Source of the DNA: Antarctobacter heliothermus
GTDB lineage: Bacteria > Pseudomonadota > Alphaproteobacteria > Rhodobacterales > Rhodobacteraceae
Assembly (NCBI RefSeq): GCF_900188425.1
Contig: NZ_FZON01000002.1
Location: 1-64,000 of the forward strand
Reading direction: 5' to 3'
Length of the DNA stretch: 64,000 bases
The position numbers were made by a program, and so were the translations under genes. This document shows, one piece after another, positions 26,612 to 35,443 of the stretch (its first letter is position 1; each line of letters starts with the position of its first letter). The notes under the pieces are model-generated. The model searched no databases. It was not told the DNA's origin and saw only the letters and a program-made list of their open reading frames with translations.

Positions 26612-27010
26612 TGACAGATCCAGAATAAGGGCGCGGCCCAGCTTAGGTGCATTATTTGCGGTATCAAGCGCGTGGCATGCGGCATTGCTTGCGCACCTGG
26701 TCGATTCGATCCTGGTGAGAAGGCGCTCCGGGCTGACATGGCGCATTTTTGACACTATTTGACGGTCGGTCCATCGGGCGAGAAAATGGGTCAACTAATT
26801 GAAACCAAATAGTTTCAGTTTGCAGTTGCGCCCTTCAACACAGTGTTTCCCGAAAAGGGGAAAAATCGCCGCCAGATTTCAGATCGGTCTGTATAGGCTG
26901 ACGCTAAGTCAACTAACGCTGTTTTGTGGTAAAATCAGGGCGTATCGATATCCTGATCGACGTATGTTTGCGCGGATGTTTTGCGACCAAGGAAAAAGGG
27001 ATGACGTGCG
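26612..27010. other. Divergent intergenic region with an inverted repeat
   Basis: No gene is seen in this gap. It is AT-richer than its surroundings and contains TGAAAC-N6-GTTTCA (26800-26817), a good operator-like dyad between the channel gene and the deacetylase-like gene. Confidence 0.45.
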
Positions 27011-28669
27011 ATGACGCTGTCAGCGCCGAATGGGACATTCACCGGGCCTCTGCGCATCGACATTGCAATGCAATACGACAATCTTGGCGCGGGGCCGTCG
27101 CAGCCGCTGGTCGCACTGGGCACCGAGGGGGAGGGCGCGCGCCTGACCCTGGGCCAGCTTGGCGCCGGCGACGATCTGTACTTTGAAGTGGTTCAGGGTG
27201 GGTCGGTGTACCGGCTGCTGGCCGAGAATGCGCTGGTCTCCGGCGAAACCGCCAGCTTTGCCGCAGTGATCGACGACGGCGGCGTCATGGCGCTGTACAA
27301 GGACGACACGCTGCTGGCCGAGATGCCCGCCGAGGTGCCCTTTGCGCTGCCGGTGGAGGATCTGCGCGGCCCGGCGACGCCCAATGACGCCACGGTGATC
27401 GACTTGACGGTTGAACCGATCAGCCCGGCGATGGCAGGCGGCGACATGGCGATTGTCGCGCACCCCGACGATGATCTGCTGTTCATGAACCCACATGTGG
27501 CCGAGACGATCGCCGATGGCGATCCGATGACCACGGTCTTTGTCACCTCCGGCGATGCCGGGGACGATGCCGCCTATTGGGAGGCGCGCGAAATGGGGGC
27601 CAAGGCCGCCTATGCCCAGATGGCCGGTGCCGATCCCGCCGATTGGGTGGATGAAACCGTGACACTGGATGTGGAGGGCGTCGCGTGGGAGGTGCAAAGC
27701 AGCTATCTTGCCGACGCTCCGCAGGTACGGCTGTATTTTCTGCGCACGCCGGACGGGATTGATGGCGGCGGCACCGACACCTATGGTTTTGGCAGTCTCG
27801 AACGCCTGCTGGACGGTGACGCCGACCAGATCACCACGGTTGACGGGTTGGTCACCTATACGTCCGATGACCTGACCCAGGTGCTGGGCGCGATCATGAC
27901 CCGCCACATGCCCGATGACATCCTGTTGCAGGACGACACCAGCGAGATCGAACACAGCGACCACGTCCACACCACCGAACTCGCCGAAGCGGCGCTGCCG
28001 TTGTATGGGGAGGACGTGACGGTCACGCATTTCACCGGCTACATCAGCTGGGCCGAAGAAGAGAACCTGACCCCGGATCAGGTCGCGCTGGTGACGGGCG
28101 TGTTTGAGACCTACGCCGCCTATGACCCACTGGTGACGGACGAGGCGGGTGCCCTGCGCGAACCCTATACCGACTGGGTGCTGCGGGAGTATGTGACCGA
28201 ACAATACAGCATCGTCGATGGTGAGCGGGTCGATGGCCCCTTGCCGGAGGACGATCCAGAGCCGGTTGATCCTGATCCCGAAGACCCGACGCCGGTTGAC
28301 CCCGATCCGGTTGAGCCTGCCTCCGAAGTCCCCGCACCTGTTGATCCGCAACCCGAGCCGCCAACGCCGGTAGACCCCGCCCCACCCGAAAGCGATCTTT
28401 TTGGCCCAAACGGAACATACTTTCAGTTCCTCGCCGGAAATGCCGGAAAATGGGATGTCGCAGGCCCAACTGACCCGACACCGGACCCCGTTGACCCGAC
28501 GCCAGTTGACCCGCCACCTGTTGACCCGATGCCCGATCCTGCAGGCGATCCTTTCGGTCCCGGCGGCGTCTATGAGCAATTGATGCTCTCGGGGGCCGCG
28601 AAGTGGGAAACGCTCGACTTGTCCGTCGACGAAGACGAGGATTTGGACGATTCGGCTGAGGTGGTCTGA
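27011..28669 (+). CDS. LmbE/PIG-L-type deacetylase with N-terminal beta domain and duplicated C-terminal motif
   Basis: The 552-residue acidic protein has three parts. Residues about 1-140 look like a LamG/concanavalin-type beta domain. Residues about 145-400 are a PIG-L/LmbE zinc deacetylase, with AHPDDD at 150-155 and HSDHVH at 315-320 as the metal ligands. From about 410, two proline-aspartate linkers with repeated PVDP separate a duplicated 20-residue motif: D462-LFGPNGTYFQFLAG-...KW and D513-PFGPGGVYEQLMLS-...KW. There is no signal peptide; the acidic tail ending SAEVV hints at type I secretion (inference). It stands alone. N-acetyl sugar removal is the family activity; its target is unknown. 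Confidence 0.78.
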   Translation: MTLSAPNGTFTGPLRIDIAMQYDNLGAGPSQPLVALGTEGEGARLTLGQLGAGDDLYFEVVQGGSVYRLLAENALVSGETASFAAVIDDGGVMALYKDDTLLAEMPAEVPFALPVEDLRGPATPNDATVIDLTVEPISPAMAGGDMAIVAHPDDDLLFMNPHVAETIADGDPMTTVFVTSGDAGDDAAYWEAREMGAKAAYAQMAGADPADWVDETVTLDVEGVAWEVQSSYLADAPQVRLYFLRTPDGIDGGGTDTYGFGSLERLLDGDADQITTVDGLVTYTSDDLTQVLGAIMTRHMPDDILLQDDTSEIEHSDHVHTTELAEAALPLYGEDVTVTHFTGYISWAEEENLTPDQVALVTGVFETYAAYDPLVTDEAGALREPYTDWVLREYVTEQYSIVDGERVDGPLPEDDPEPVDPDPEDPTPVDPDPVEPASEVPAPVDPQPEPPTPVDPAPPESDLFGPNGTYFQFLAGNAGKWDVAGPTDPTPDPVDPTPVDPPPVDPMPDPAGDPFGPGGVYEQLMLSGAAKWETLDLSVDEDEDLDDSAEVV

Positions 28670-28831
28670 CCGGCCCGTCCCGCCGTTCGCCCCCCCTTTT
28701 TACCCTGCGCAAACGGTGACAGGACGCGCATCATGTCGTCTTTGGATCATGCTCTGGACATTTCTGTCTAGTCCTGCCCGGACTCGCCGCTTAGCCTGAC
28801 TTCAAAACAGTGAAGCCAGAGAGGGTCGGCT

Positions 28832-31249
28832 ATGAACACTCAATACCGCGTGGTTGTCATTGGCGGGGGCGTTGTTGGCGCGTCGGTCCTCTATCACCTT
28901 GCAAAGCTGGGCTGGAGCGACGTTTGCCTGCTGGAGCGCGCGGTCCTGACCGCCGGGTCGTCTTGGCACGCGGCGGGCGGCATCCACGCGCTGAACGCGG
29001 ACCCGAACATGGCCGCGCTACAGGCCTATACCATCGACTTGCTGCCAGAGATCGAAAAGGAATCCGGCCAGAACATCGGTCTGCACATGACCGGCGGGCT
29101 GACGCTGGCAGGCACCCCGGACCGCTGGGAATGGCTGCAATCGGCCTACCGCGTTTTCCAGTCCATCGGCATCGACGATTGTGAATTGCTGACCCCGCAA
29201 GAGGCGGGCGAGCGTTGCCCGATCATGTCCACCGACGGCATTCTAGGCGCCATGTGGGCTGACCGGGAGGGCTATCTGGACACCACAGGCACCGTCCACG
29301 CCTACGCGGGGGCCGCGAAAAAGCGCGGCGCCACGGTGCATGAACACACCAGGGTGCAGGCGCTGGAACAGACCGCCGATGGCTGGAAGGTTGTGACCGA
29401 CAAAGGCACGATCACCTGCGAACATGTGGTCAACGCCGCCGGTCTCTGGGCCAAGCAGGTGGGTCGCATGGCGGGCATCGAACTGCCAGTCTCTCCGCTC
29501 AAACACCACTATTTCATCACCGACACTGTGCCGGAAATCGCCGAACTGGATTTTGAGGTGCCGATGACCGTGGACCTTGAGGGGTTCACCTACACCCGGC
29601 AGGACCAGAACGGCCTGCTGGTGGGCATCTACGAGGTCGATCACGAACACTGGGCGATGGACGGCGCGCCGTGGGATTACGGGATGGAGTTGTTTCAGGA
29701 ACAGACCGACCGCATCGAACAGGAACTGATCTGCGCCTATGAGCGCTATCCGGCGCTGGAAAACGTCGGGATCAAGACCTGGGTCAACGGCGCGTTTACC
29801 TTTTCCCCCGATGGCAACCCGCTGGTCGGCCCGGTGCGGGGCAAGCGTGGCTACTGGTCGGCCTGCGCGGTCATGGCGGGTTTCCTTCAGGGCGGAGGCG
29901 TGGGCAAGACGCTGGCCGAATGGATGATCCACGGCGAGCCAGAGGCAGACGCCTGGTCGATGGACGTGGCGCGCTACGGCGATTTCGCCCAGAACAAACG
30001 CTACATTCAGGAAACCACGGGGCAGTTCTATTCCCGCCGCTTCGTGATGACCTACCCGAACGAACAACTGCCCGCCGGTCGCCCGCTGAAAACCGCCCCT
30101 GCCTATTCGGCCATGTCCGACGCGGGCTGCAAATGGGGCGTCAGCTGGGATCTGGAGGTGCCGCTGTACTTTGCCCCCAAGGGGTTTGAAGAGGGGCCGA
30201 CGCTCAAACGCTCCAACGCCTTTGACATCGTGGGCGCGGAATGCCGCCATGTGCGCGACAAGGTCGGCCTGATCGACATCACCGGCTTTTCGCGGTTCGA
30301 GGTCACTGGCCCGAACGCCGAACACTGGCTGAACCGCATCATGGCGTCGAAATTGCCCGCGCCGGGCCGCGCAAGGCTGGCCCCGATGCTGGAGCCGGGC
30401 GGGCGGCTGAAAGGCGACCTGACGGTGTTTAACTGGGGTGACGGGACGTGGTGGATCATGGGCAGCTACTACCTGCGGGCATGGCACATGCGCTGGTTTG
30501 AGGATCACATGGACCCCGGTGTGCAAGTGCGCGATCTGGGCGAAGAGATCTGCGGCTTTGCCCTGACCGGACCGAGTTCGCTAAAGGTGCTGGAAAAGGT
30601 CTGCGCCGGGGCTGCCGATCTGCCCTTCATGGGCTGCGCCGCGCTGGACGTGGGCCTGTTCCGCGCGCGGGTGGCGCGTATGTCGGTGGCCGGTGAACTG
30701 GGCTATGAGATCAATGTCCGCTTCGGCGACCACATCAAGCTGCGCGAATTGCTGCTGGAGGCCGGGGCCAAACATGAGCTGAGGGAATACGGCTTCAATG
30801 CCATGCTGTCGCTGCGGCTGGAGAAATCATTCGGCATCTGGTCGGCGGAATTCACCCAAGGCTACACGCCCGGTGAGACCGGCATGGACCGCTGGATCGA
30901 CTGGGACAAACCCGACTTCATTGGCAAACAGGCGGCCTTGGCCGAACGCGACGCGGGTGCGAAGCGCCGGGTTGTGACGCTGGAGGTGGACAGCCAAGGG
31001 GCCGACGCCAGCGGGTATGAGCCGGTCTGGAAAGACGGTGAAAAGGTCGGTTTTGTCACCTCGGGCGGATACGGTCATACGCTGGGAAAATCCTACGCCT
31101 TGGCCATGATCAACGCCGATGCGGCAGGGACCGGCACCGCGCTCACCGTGCATGTGGTGGGCGTCGAACGCCCGGCCCGCGTGATTGCGCCGTCCCCCTA
31201 TGACCCGGCAGGCAAGGCCATGCGCGGCAATCCGGGGGCAGCGGCATGA
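28832..31249 (+). CDS. Dimethylglycine/sarcosine dehydrogenase-like FAD and GcvT fusion protein
   Basis: The 805-residue protein has an N-terminal DAO FAD domain (VVVIGGGVVGASVLYHL; SSWHAAGG with His46 at the position that binds FAD covalently in dimethylglycine dehydrogenase), a linker (FAO_M-like) and a C-terminal GcvT folate-binding half (RDKVGLIDITGFSRFEVTGPNAE, RVARMSVAGELGYEI, WIDWDKPDFIGKQAA). It would oxidatively demethylate dimethylglycine, sarcosine or a similar amine and pass the C1 unit to tetrahydrofolate. The ATGA overlap with the MttB-like gene places both in one operon. The exact substrate cannot be fixed from sequence. Confidence 0.88.
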   Translation: MNTQYRVVVIGGGVVGASVLYHLAKLGWSDVCLLERAVLTAGSSWHAAGGIHALNADPNMAALQAYTIDLLPEIEKESGQNIGLHMTGGLTLAGTPDRWEWLQSAYRVFQSIGIDDCELLTPQEAGERCPIMSTDGILGAMWADREGYLDTTGTVHAYAGAAKKRGATVHEHTRVQALEQTADGWKVVTDKGTITCEHVVNAAGLWAKQVGRMAGIELPVSPLKHHYFITDTVPEIAELDFEVPMTVDLEGFTYTRQDQNGLLVGIYEVDHEHWAMDGAPWDYGMELFQEQTDRIEQELICAYERYPALENVGIKTWVNGAFTFSPDGNPLVGPVRGKRGYWSACAVMAGFLQGGGVGKTLAEWMIHGEPEADAWSMDVARYGDFAQNKRYIQETTGQFYSRRFVMTYPNEQLPAGRPLKTAPAYSAMSDAGCKWGVSWDLEVPLYFAPKGFEEGPTLKRSNAFDIVGAECRHVRDKVGLIDITGFSRFEVTGPNAEHWLNRIMASKLPAPGRARLAPMLEPGGRLKGDLTVFNWGDGTWWIMGSYYLRAWHMRWFEDHMDPGVQVRDLGEEICGFALTGPSSLKVLEKVCAGAADLPFMGCAALDVGLFRARVARMSVAGELGYEINVRFGDHIKLRELLLEAGAKHELREYGFNAMLSLRLEKSFGIWSAEFTQGYTPGETGMDRWIDWDKPDFIGKQAALAERDAGAKRRVVTLEVDSQGADASGYEPVWKDGEKVGFVTSGGYGHTLGKSYALAMINADAAGTGTALTVHVVGVERPARVIAPSPYDPAGKAMRGNPGAAA

Positions 31250-32793
31250 ACGCGCCCGTAGAAAACACCGGCCGTCGTCGTCGCAGACGCGGCGGCGATA
31301 CCCCCACCGCCAAGCGCATCGTCAACTACCGGCAGTTGACCAACCCCTTTACCCCGCAAACCGTCTTTACAGAGGACCGCGTGGCCGCGATCCACGACAC
31401 TTCTTTGCGGGTGCTGGAAGAACTGGGCATCAAGGTGCTGCTGCCCGAGGCACGCCGCCTGTTTGCGCAGGCGGGGGCGCGCGTCGATGAGGACAGCCAG
31501 ATGGTTTACATCGGGCGCGACATCGTCACGGCGGCGCTGGCCACCGCACCGCGTCAGTTCACCCTGCACGGAGGCGCGCCGGACCGGCATATCGACATGC
31601 GCCTTGGCAGCCTTGCGTTCCAGTCCGGGGCGGGGGCACCCAACTGTTCCGACATGTCACGCGGTCGCCGCCCCGGCAGCCTGCGCGATGTTCACGAACT
31701 GACCAAACTGGTCCAACATTTCGACGCCATCCAGATGTTGTCCCCGGGGGTCGAGCCGCAGGATATTCCGATCCACCTGCGCCACTACGCCTTTACCCGG
31801 ATGCAGCTGAGTGTCTCGGACAAGGTGCCGTTTGTCTTTTCGCGCGGTACGGCGCAGGTCTGCGACGGGTTTGAGATGATCGCGGGTTTTCGCGGACTGT
31901 CGGACGACCAATTCATGCAAGATCCTCATTGCTACACGATCATCAACACCAACTCTCCGCGCCAGATCGATGTGCCGATGGCACAAGGGTTGATCGACTT
32001 TGCCCGTCATGGGCAGGTCTCTGTCGTGACCCCGTTCTGCCTGATGGGGGCCATGGCCCCGGTCACGGTGGCCGGGGCCATCACCCTCAGTCATGCCGAG
32101 GCGCTGGCCGGTATCACCCTGACCCAGCTTGCCAACCCCGGCGCGCCGGTCTGCTACGGGGCCTTTGCGTCCAACGTTGACATGAAAAGCGGCGCGCCCG
32201 CCTTTGGCACCCCGGAACAGGTCAAGGCGAGCCTCGCCGCCGGGCAATTGGCCCGCCTGGTCGGCCTGCCGTGGCGCAATGCTACCGGGTGTGCCGCCAA
32301 CACCAACGACGCGCAGGCTGCGCATGAAACAGAGATCAGCGCCTGGGGCGCGCTGCTGTCGGGGGCCAGCATCATCATCCACGCAGCGGGCTGGATCGAG
32401 GGCGGGCTGACCGTCAGCTATGAAAAATTCATCACCGACATGGAGATGGTTCAGATAATGGCGGAACTCTGCGCCGCAACGCCGGCCGAGGACGCCGACA
32501 TCGGCTTTGACGCGCTGGCAGAGGTGCAGCCGGGCGGGCATTTCTTTGGCTGTGCCCATACGATGGAGCGCTACGCCACCGCGTTTTACGACCCGCTGGT
32601 GGCGGACTGGACCAACTTTGGCACCTGGACGGAACGCGGTGCCAAGGATGCCAATGCCCGGGCGCTGGACCTCTGGCAACAGATCCTGGCCGATCACCAC
32701 GCGCCCGCCAATGTCACCGGCGACCGTCTGGCCGCGCTGGACGCCTTTATCGCCAAACGCACCGGAGAGGGCGGCGCGCCGCCCGCCGACTGA
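31246..32793 (+). CDS. MttB-superfamily (trimethylamine/betaine) methyltransferase
   Basis: The 515-residue protein belongs to the trimethylamine methyltransferase superfamily: RVLEELGIKVLLPEARRLF, FTLHGGAPDRHIDMRLG, then VVTPFCLMGAMAPVTVAGAI and LPWRNATGCAANTND. No in-frame amber codon is seen, so it is a non-pyrrolysine member like glycine-betaine methyltransferases (MtgB). Those need a corrinoid partner, which is not in the window. A basic Arg-rich N-terminus (GRRRRRRGGD) precedes the domain. It overlaps the dehydrogenase upstream and tetR downstream, so methyl removal and oxidation are coupled. Confidence 0.87.
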   Translation: MNAPVENTGRRRRRRGGDTPTAKRIVNYRQLTNPFTPQTVFTEDRVAAIHDTSLRVLEELGIKVLLPEARRLFAQAGARVDEDSQMVYIGRDIVTAALATAPRQFTLHGGAPDRHIDMRLGSLAFQSGAGAPNCSDMSRGRRPGSLRDVHELTKLVQHFDAIQMLSPGVEPQDIPIHLRHYAFTRMQLSVSDKVPFVFSRGTAQVCDGFEMIAGFRGLSDDQFMQDPHCYTIINTNSPRQIDVPMAQGLIDFARHGQVSVVTPFCLMGAMAPVTVAGAITLSHAEALAGITLTQLANPGAPVCYGAFASNVDMKSGAPAFGTPEQVKASLAAGQLARLVGLPWRNATGCAANTNDAQAAHETEISAWGALLSGASIIIHAAGWIEGGLTVSYEKFITDMEMVQIMAELCAATPAEDADIGFDALAEVQPGGHFFGCAHTMERYATAFYDPLVADWTNFGTWTERGAKDANARALDLWQQILADHHAPANVTGDRLAALDAFIAKRTGEGGAPPAD

Positions 32794-33422
32794 TGGCGGA
32801 CGAAGACCTTCCCGGCAACATCAAGGTCACGCGCGCCGACTGGCTGCGGGTGGCGATGGATTTGCTGATTTCCGACGGGGTGCAATCGGTCAAGGTGCTG
32901 ACCATCGGCGCGCGCCTTGGCGTGTCGCGCTCATCCTTCTACTGGTATTTCCAGAGCCGCCAGGACCTGCTGGATCAATTGCTGGCGGAATGGGAGCGCG
33001 GCAACACAGGCGTCATGATTGCCCACGCCGATATGCCCGCGCCAACCATCACCGCCGCGCTCAACAACTTCTTTCGCTGCGTTGTCGATCCCGACGGGTT
33101 CAATCACCAACTGGACTTTGGGGTGCGCGAATGGGCACGCCGAGATCCGACCGTGCGCGCCGTGATCGATCGATCCGATACGGCACGCCAACAGGCCATC
33201 GCGGGCATGTTCCTCCGCCACGGCTATGCCCCCGCAGAGGCTGATATCCGGTCACGGGTGCTGTATTACCAGCAGATCGGCTATTATGCGCTGGAACTGG
33301 CGGAAACGGTCGAGGACCGCCTGAGCCGGGTCGAGGGTTACCTCTACTGCTTCACCGGCGTTCACCCCTCTGCCGCAGAAGTCGAGGAGTTCAAGCGTTT
33401 CGCCCGCAGCCATGCGGGGTGA
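32793..33422 (+). CDS. TetR-family transcriptional regulator
   Basis: The 209-residue protein has a TetR HTH (KVTRADWLRVAMDLLISDGV, then IGARLGVSRSSFYWYFQSRQDLLDQLL) and a ligand domain with LDFGVREWARRDPTVR and YYQQIGYYALELAET. The start overlaps the MttB-like stop by one base (TGATG), making it the third gene of the operon; it is likely its own repressor, with a methylated amine or related compound as ligand (inference). Confidence 0.88.
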   Translation: MADEDLPGNIKVTRADWLRVAMDLLISDGVQSVKVLTIGARLGVSRSSFYWYFQSRQDLLDQLLAEWERGNTGVMIAHADMPAPTITAALNNFFRCVVDPDGFNHQLDFGVREWARRDPTVRAVIDRSDTARQQAIAGMFLRHGYAPAEADIRSRVLYYQQIGYYALELAETVEDRLSRVEGYLYCFTGVHPSAAEVEEFKRFARSHAG

Positions 33423-33559
33423 TCCCTGCGCACCTGTTGGTACGGTCAGGAACAGGGCGGGACGGCCACACGGCAACTCCCCGCCGAACCCCGCGTAATT
33501 GTGACTCACCTTTGCAATTTGCTTCTTTGCGTCCGCGTTACATCTTATAGGGTGGACGC

Positions 33560-35443
33560 ATGGAAACAGGGCTAGATATACCATTGCGAGCTGATCGGCG
33601 TCGCGGCCCCGCGCAAAGCGGCCCACGCGGGCGTGCGGTGTTGCGTGGGACAGTTTTTGCCGCGCTGACGGGCATTTGCCTGGCTCTGCCGTTTCCGGCA
33701 CAAAGCTATGACAGCCTCAACTTCAGCATCGCGGGACCGGATGAGGAAACGCTGACACCCAGCCTGCGCGCCGCGTCGATTCTGGCGCAACTGGAGCAGG
33801 ATGAGGACAAGGTCCCGCAGGACGTTCTGGCCGCCGCTCAGGGCGACTATGCGCGCCTTGTCGAGGCGCTATATGCGCAGGGTTACTATTCGGCAGTCGT
33901 GCGCATCACGCTGGACGGACAAGAGGCGGCGACGATTCCGCCGTTCTCGGTTCCAAAGCGGATCGACAAGGTCCGTGTACGGGTGGAACCGGGTGCGCGG
34001 TTCACCTTTGGCAAGACGCAGGTCGCACCGATCAACAAACGCGTGCCTTTGCCTGAGGGCTTTGCCAAGGGCGCGCCCGCGCAGGCGACCGTGGTGCGCG
34101 ACACCGCGCAGGCCGCGATAGAGGGCTGGCGGTCCGCAGGCTACGCCAAGGCAGAGATCGCCGACCAGACCATCACAGCCCGCCACGCTGCCGCCAAGCT
34201 GGACGTGGCGCTGGCCGTGGCCCGGGGGCGCCAGTTCCGCTTTGGGGATGTGCAGGTGACCTCTGACAGTGCGGTGCGTGAGGCGCGCATCCGCCAGATC
34301 GCCGGGGTACCGCGCGGCGAGGTCTTTGATCCCGTCGAGGTCGAGGATGCCGCGCAGCGTCTGCGCGCCACCGGCACATTCCGCTCTGTGACCGTGACAG
34401 AGGCCGAGGAGGGCGGACCGGACGACACGCTGGACATCCTGATCGACGTCACCGACCGCAAGCCGCGCCGCTTTGGCTTTGGCGCGGAACTGTCGTCCTC
34501 CGAGGGCGCGATGCTGTCGGCCTTTTGGTTGCACCGCAACCTGTTTGGCGGCGCGGAACGGTTCCGGGTCGAGGGCGAGGTGTCGCAACTGGGGGGCGCG
34601 GCCATCAAGCCCGACTATGACGTCACCGCGCGGTTCGAAAAGCCGGCCGTTTACGGTCCGGACACGATGTTTTTCGCCACTACTGGCCTCAGCTACGACG
34701 ATGAACCGGACTACATCGACCGCAGCTTCAACTTTGGCATCGGCGTCACACGGGCGTTTTCCAAACAGGTTTCGGGTGAGGTCGGCATCTCCTACAGCCG
34801 TTCCAACATCACCGACCTGTATCTGCCGGGGGATCCGACGCGGCTCTTGACCATCCTGTCGCTGCCGACGGCGGTCACCATCGACCGCCGCGACGACAAG
34901 CTGGACCCGACAGAGGGGCTGTATCTGCGCGCTGAGCTGGAGCCGTTTTCCATCGTCAACCGGGGCGACAGTGGCGGGCGCTATGCTTTTGACATTCGCG
35001 GCTACCGGGCCTTTGGCGCGGATGAATCCGTGGTGCTGGCAGGGCGGTTGCAGCTGGCGGGCATGTTCGGGCCTAGCGCCGCTGACGCGCCGCCTGACTA
35101 CCTGCTCTATTCCGGCGGGGGCGGCACCGTGCGCGGGCAACCCTATCAATCGCTGGACGTGGACTATTCCGGCACCCGTTTGGGCGGGCGCAGCTTTGCC
35201 GGGGTCTCGACAGAGGTGCGTGTGGACGTGACCGACAGCATCGGCGTCGTGGGCTTTGCCGACGCGGGCTATGTCGGCGCCGAAAGCTTTCCGGACGGCA
35301 GCGGCGACTGGCACGCGGGCGCGGGTCTGGGCATACGCTATGCCACGCCCGTGGGACCGATCCGCTTTGACGTGGCGGGGCCGGTGGCGGGTGACACGGG
35401 CGAAGGTGTTCAGATTTATATCGGGATCGGGCAGGCATTCTGA
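33560..35443 (+). CDS. tamA: Autotransporter assembly factor TamA (Omp85 family)
   Basis: The 627-residue outer-membrane protein has a signal-like segment (GTVFAALTGICLALPFPAQS) after a basic N-terminus, three POTRA-type repeats (for example VRVRVEPGARFTFGKTQ and FRFGDVQVTSDSAVRE) and a C-terminal Omp85 barrel with GGGTVRGQPYQSLD (the V/IRGY-like motif) and IRFDVAGPVAGDTGEGVQIYIGIGQAF as the last strand. TamA-TamB move proteins or lipids to the outer membrane. The stop overlaps the tamB start. Confidence 0.9.
   Translation: METGLDIPLRADRRRGPAQSGPRGRAVLRGTVFAALTGICLALPFPAQSYDSLNFSIAGPDEETLTPSLRAASILAQLEQDEDKVPQDVLAAAQGDYARLVEALYAQGYYSAVVRITLDGQEAATIPPFSVPKRIDKVRVRVEPGARFTFGKTQVAPINKRVPLPEGFAKGAPAQATVVRDTAQAAIEGWRSAGYAKAEIADQTITARHAAAKLDVALAVARGRQFRFGDVQVTSDSAVREARIRQIAGVPRGEVFDPVEVEDAAQRLRATGTFRSVTVTEAEEGGPDDTLDILIDVTDRKPRRFGFGAELSSSEGAMLSAFWLHRNLFGGAERFRVEGEVSQLGGAAIKPDYDVTARFEKPAVYGPDTMFFATTGLSYDDEPDYIDRSFNFGIGVTRAFSKQVSGEVGISYSRSNITDLYLPGDPTRLLTILSLPTAVTIDRRDDKLDPTEGLYLRAELEPFSIVNRGDSGGRYAFDIRGYRAFGADESVVLAGRLQLAGMFGPSAADAPPDYLLYSGGGGTVRGQPYQSLDVDYSGTRLGGRSFAGVSTEVRVDVTDSIGVVGFADAGYVGAESFPDGSGDWHAGAGLGIRYATPVGPIRFDVAGPVAGDTGEGVQIYIGIGQAF

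Noticed and set aside
29243-30526. A 427-codon frame antisense to the dimethylglycine dehydrogenase-like gene
   Set aside because: Shadow of a well-supported coding gene; no recognisable motif or ribosome-binding site.
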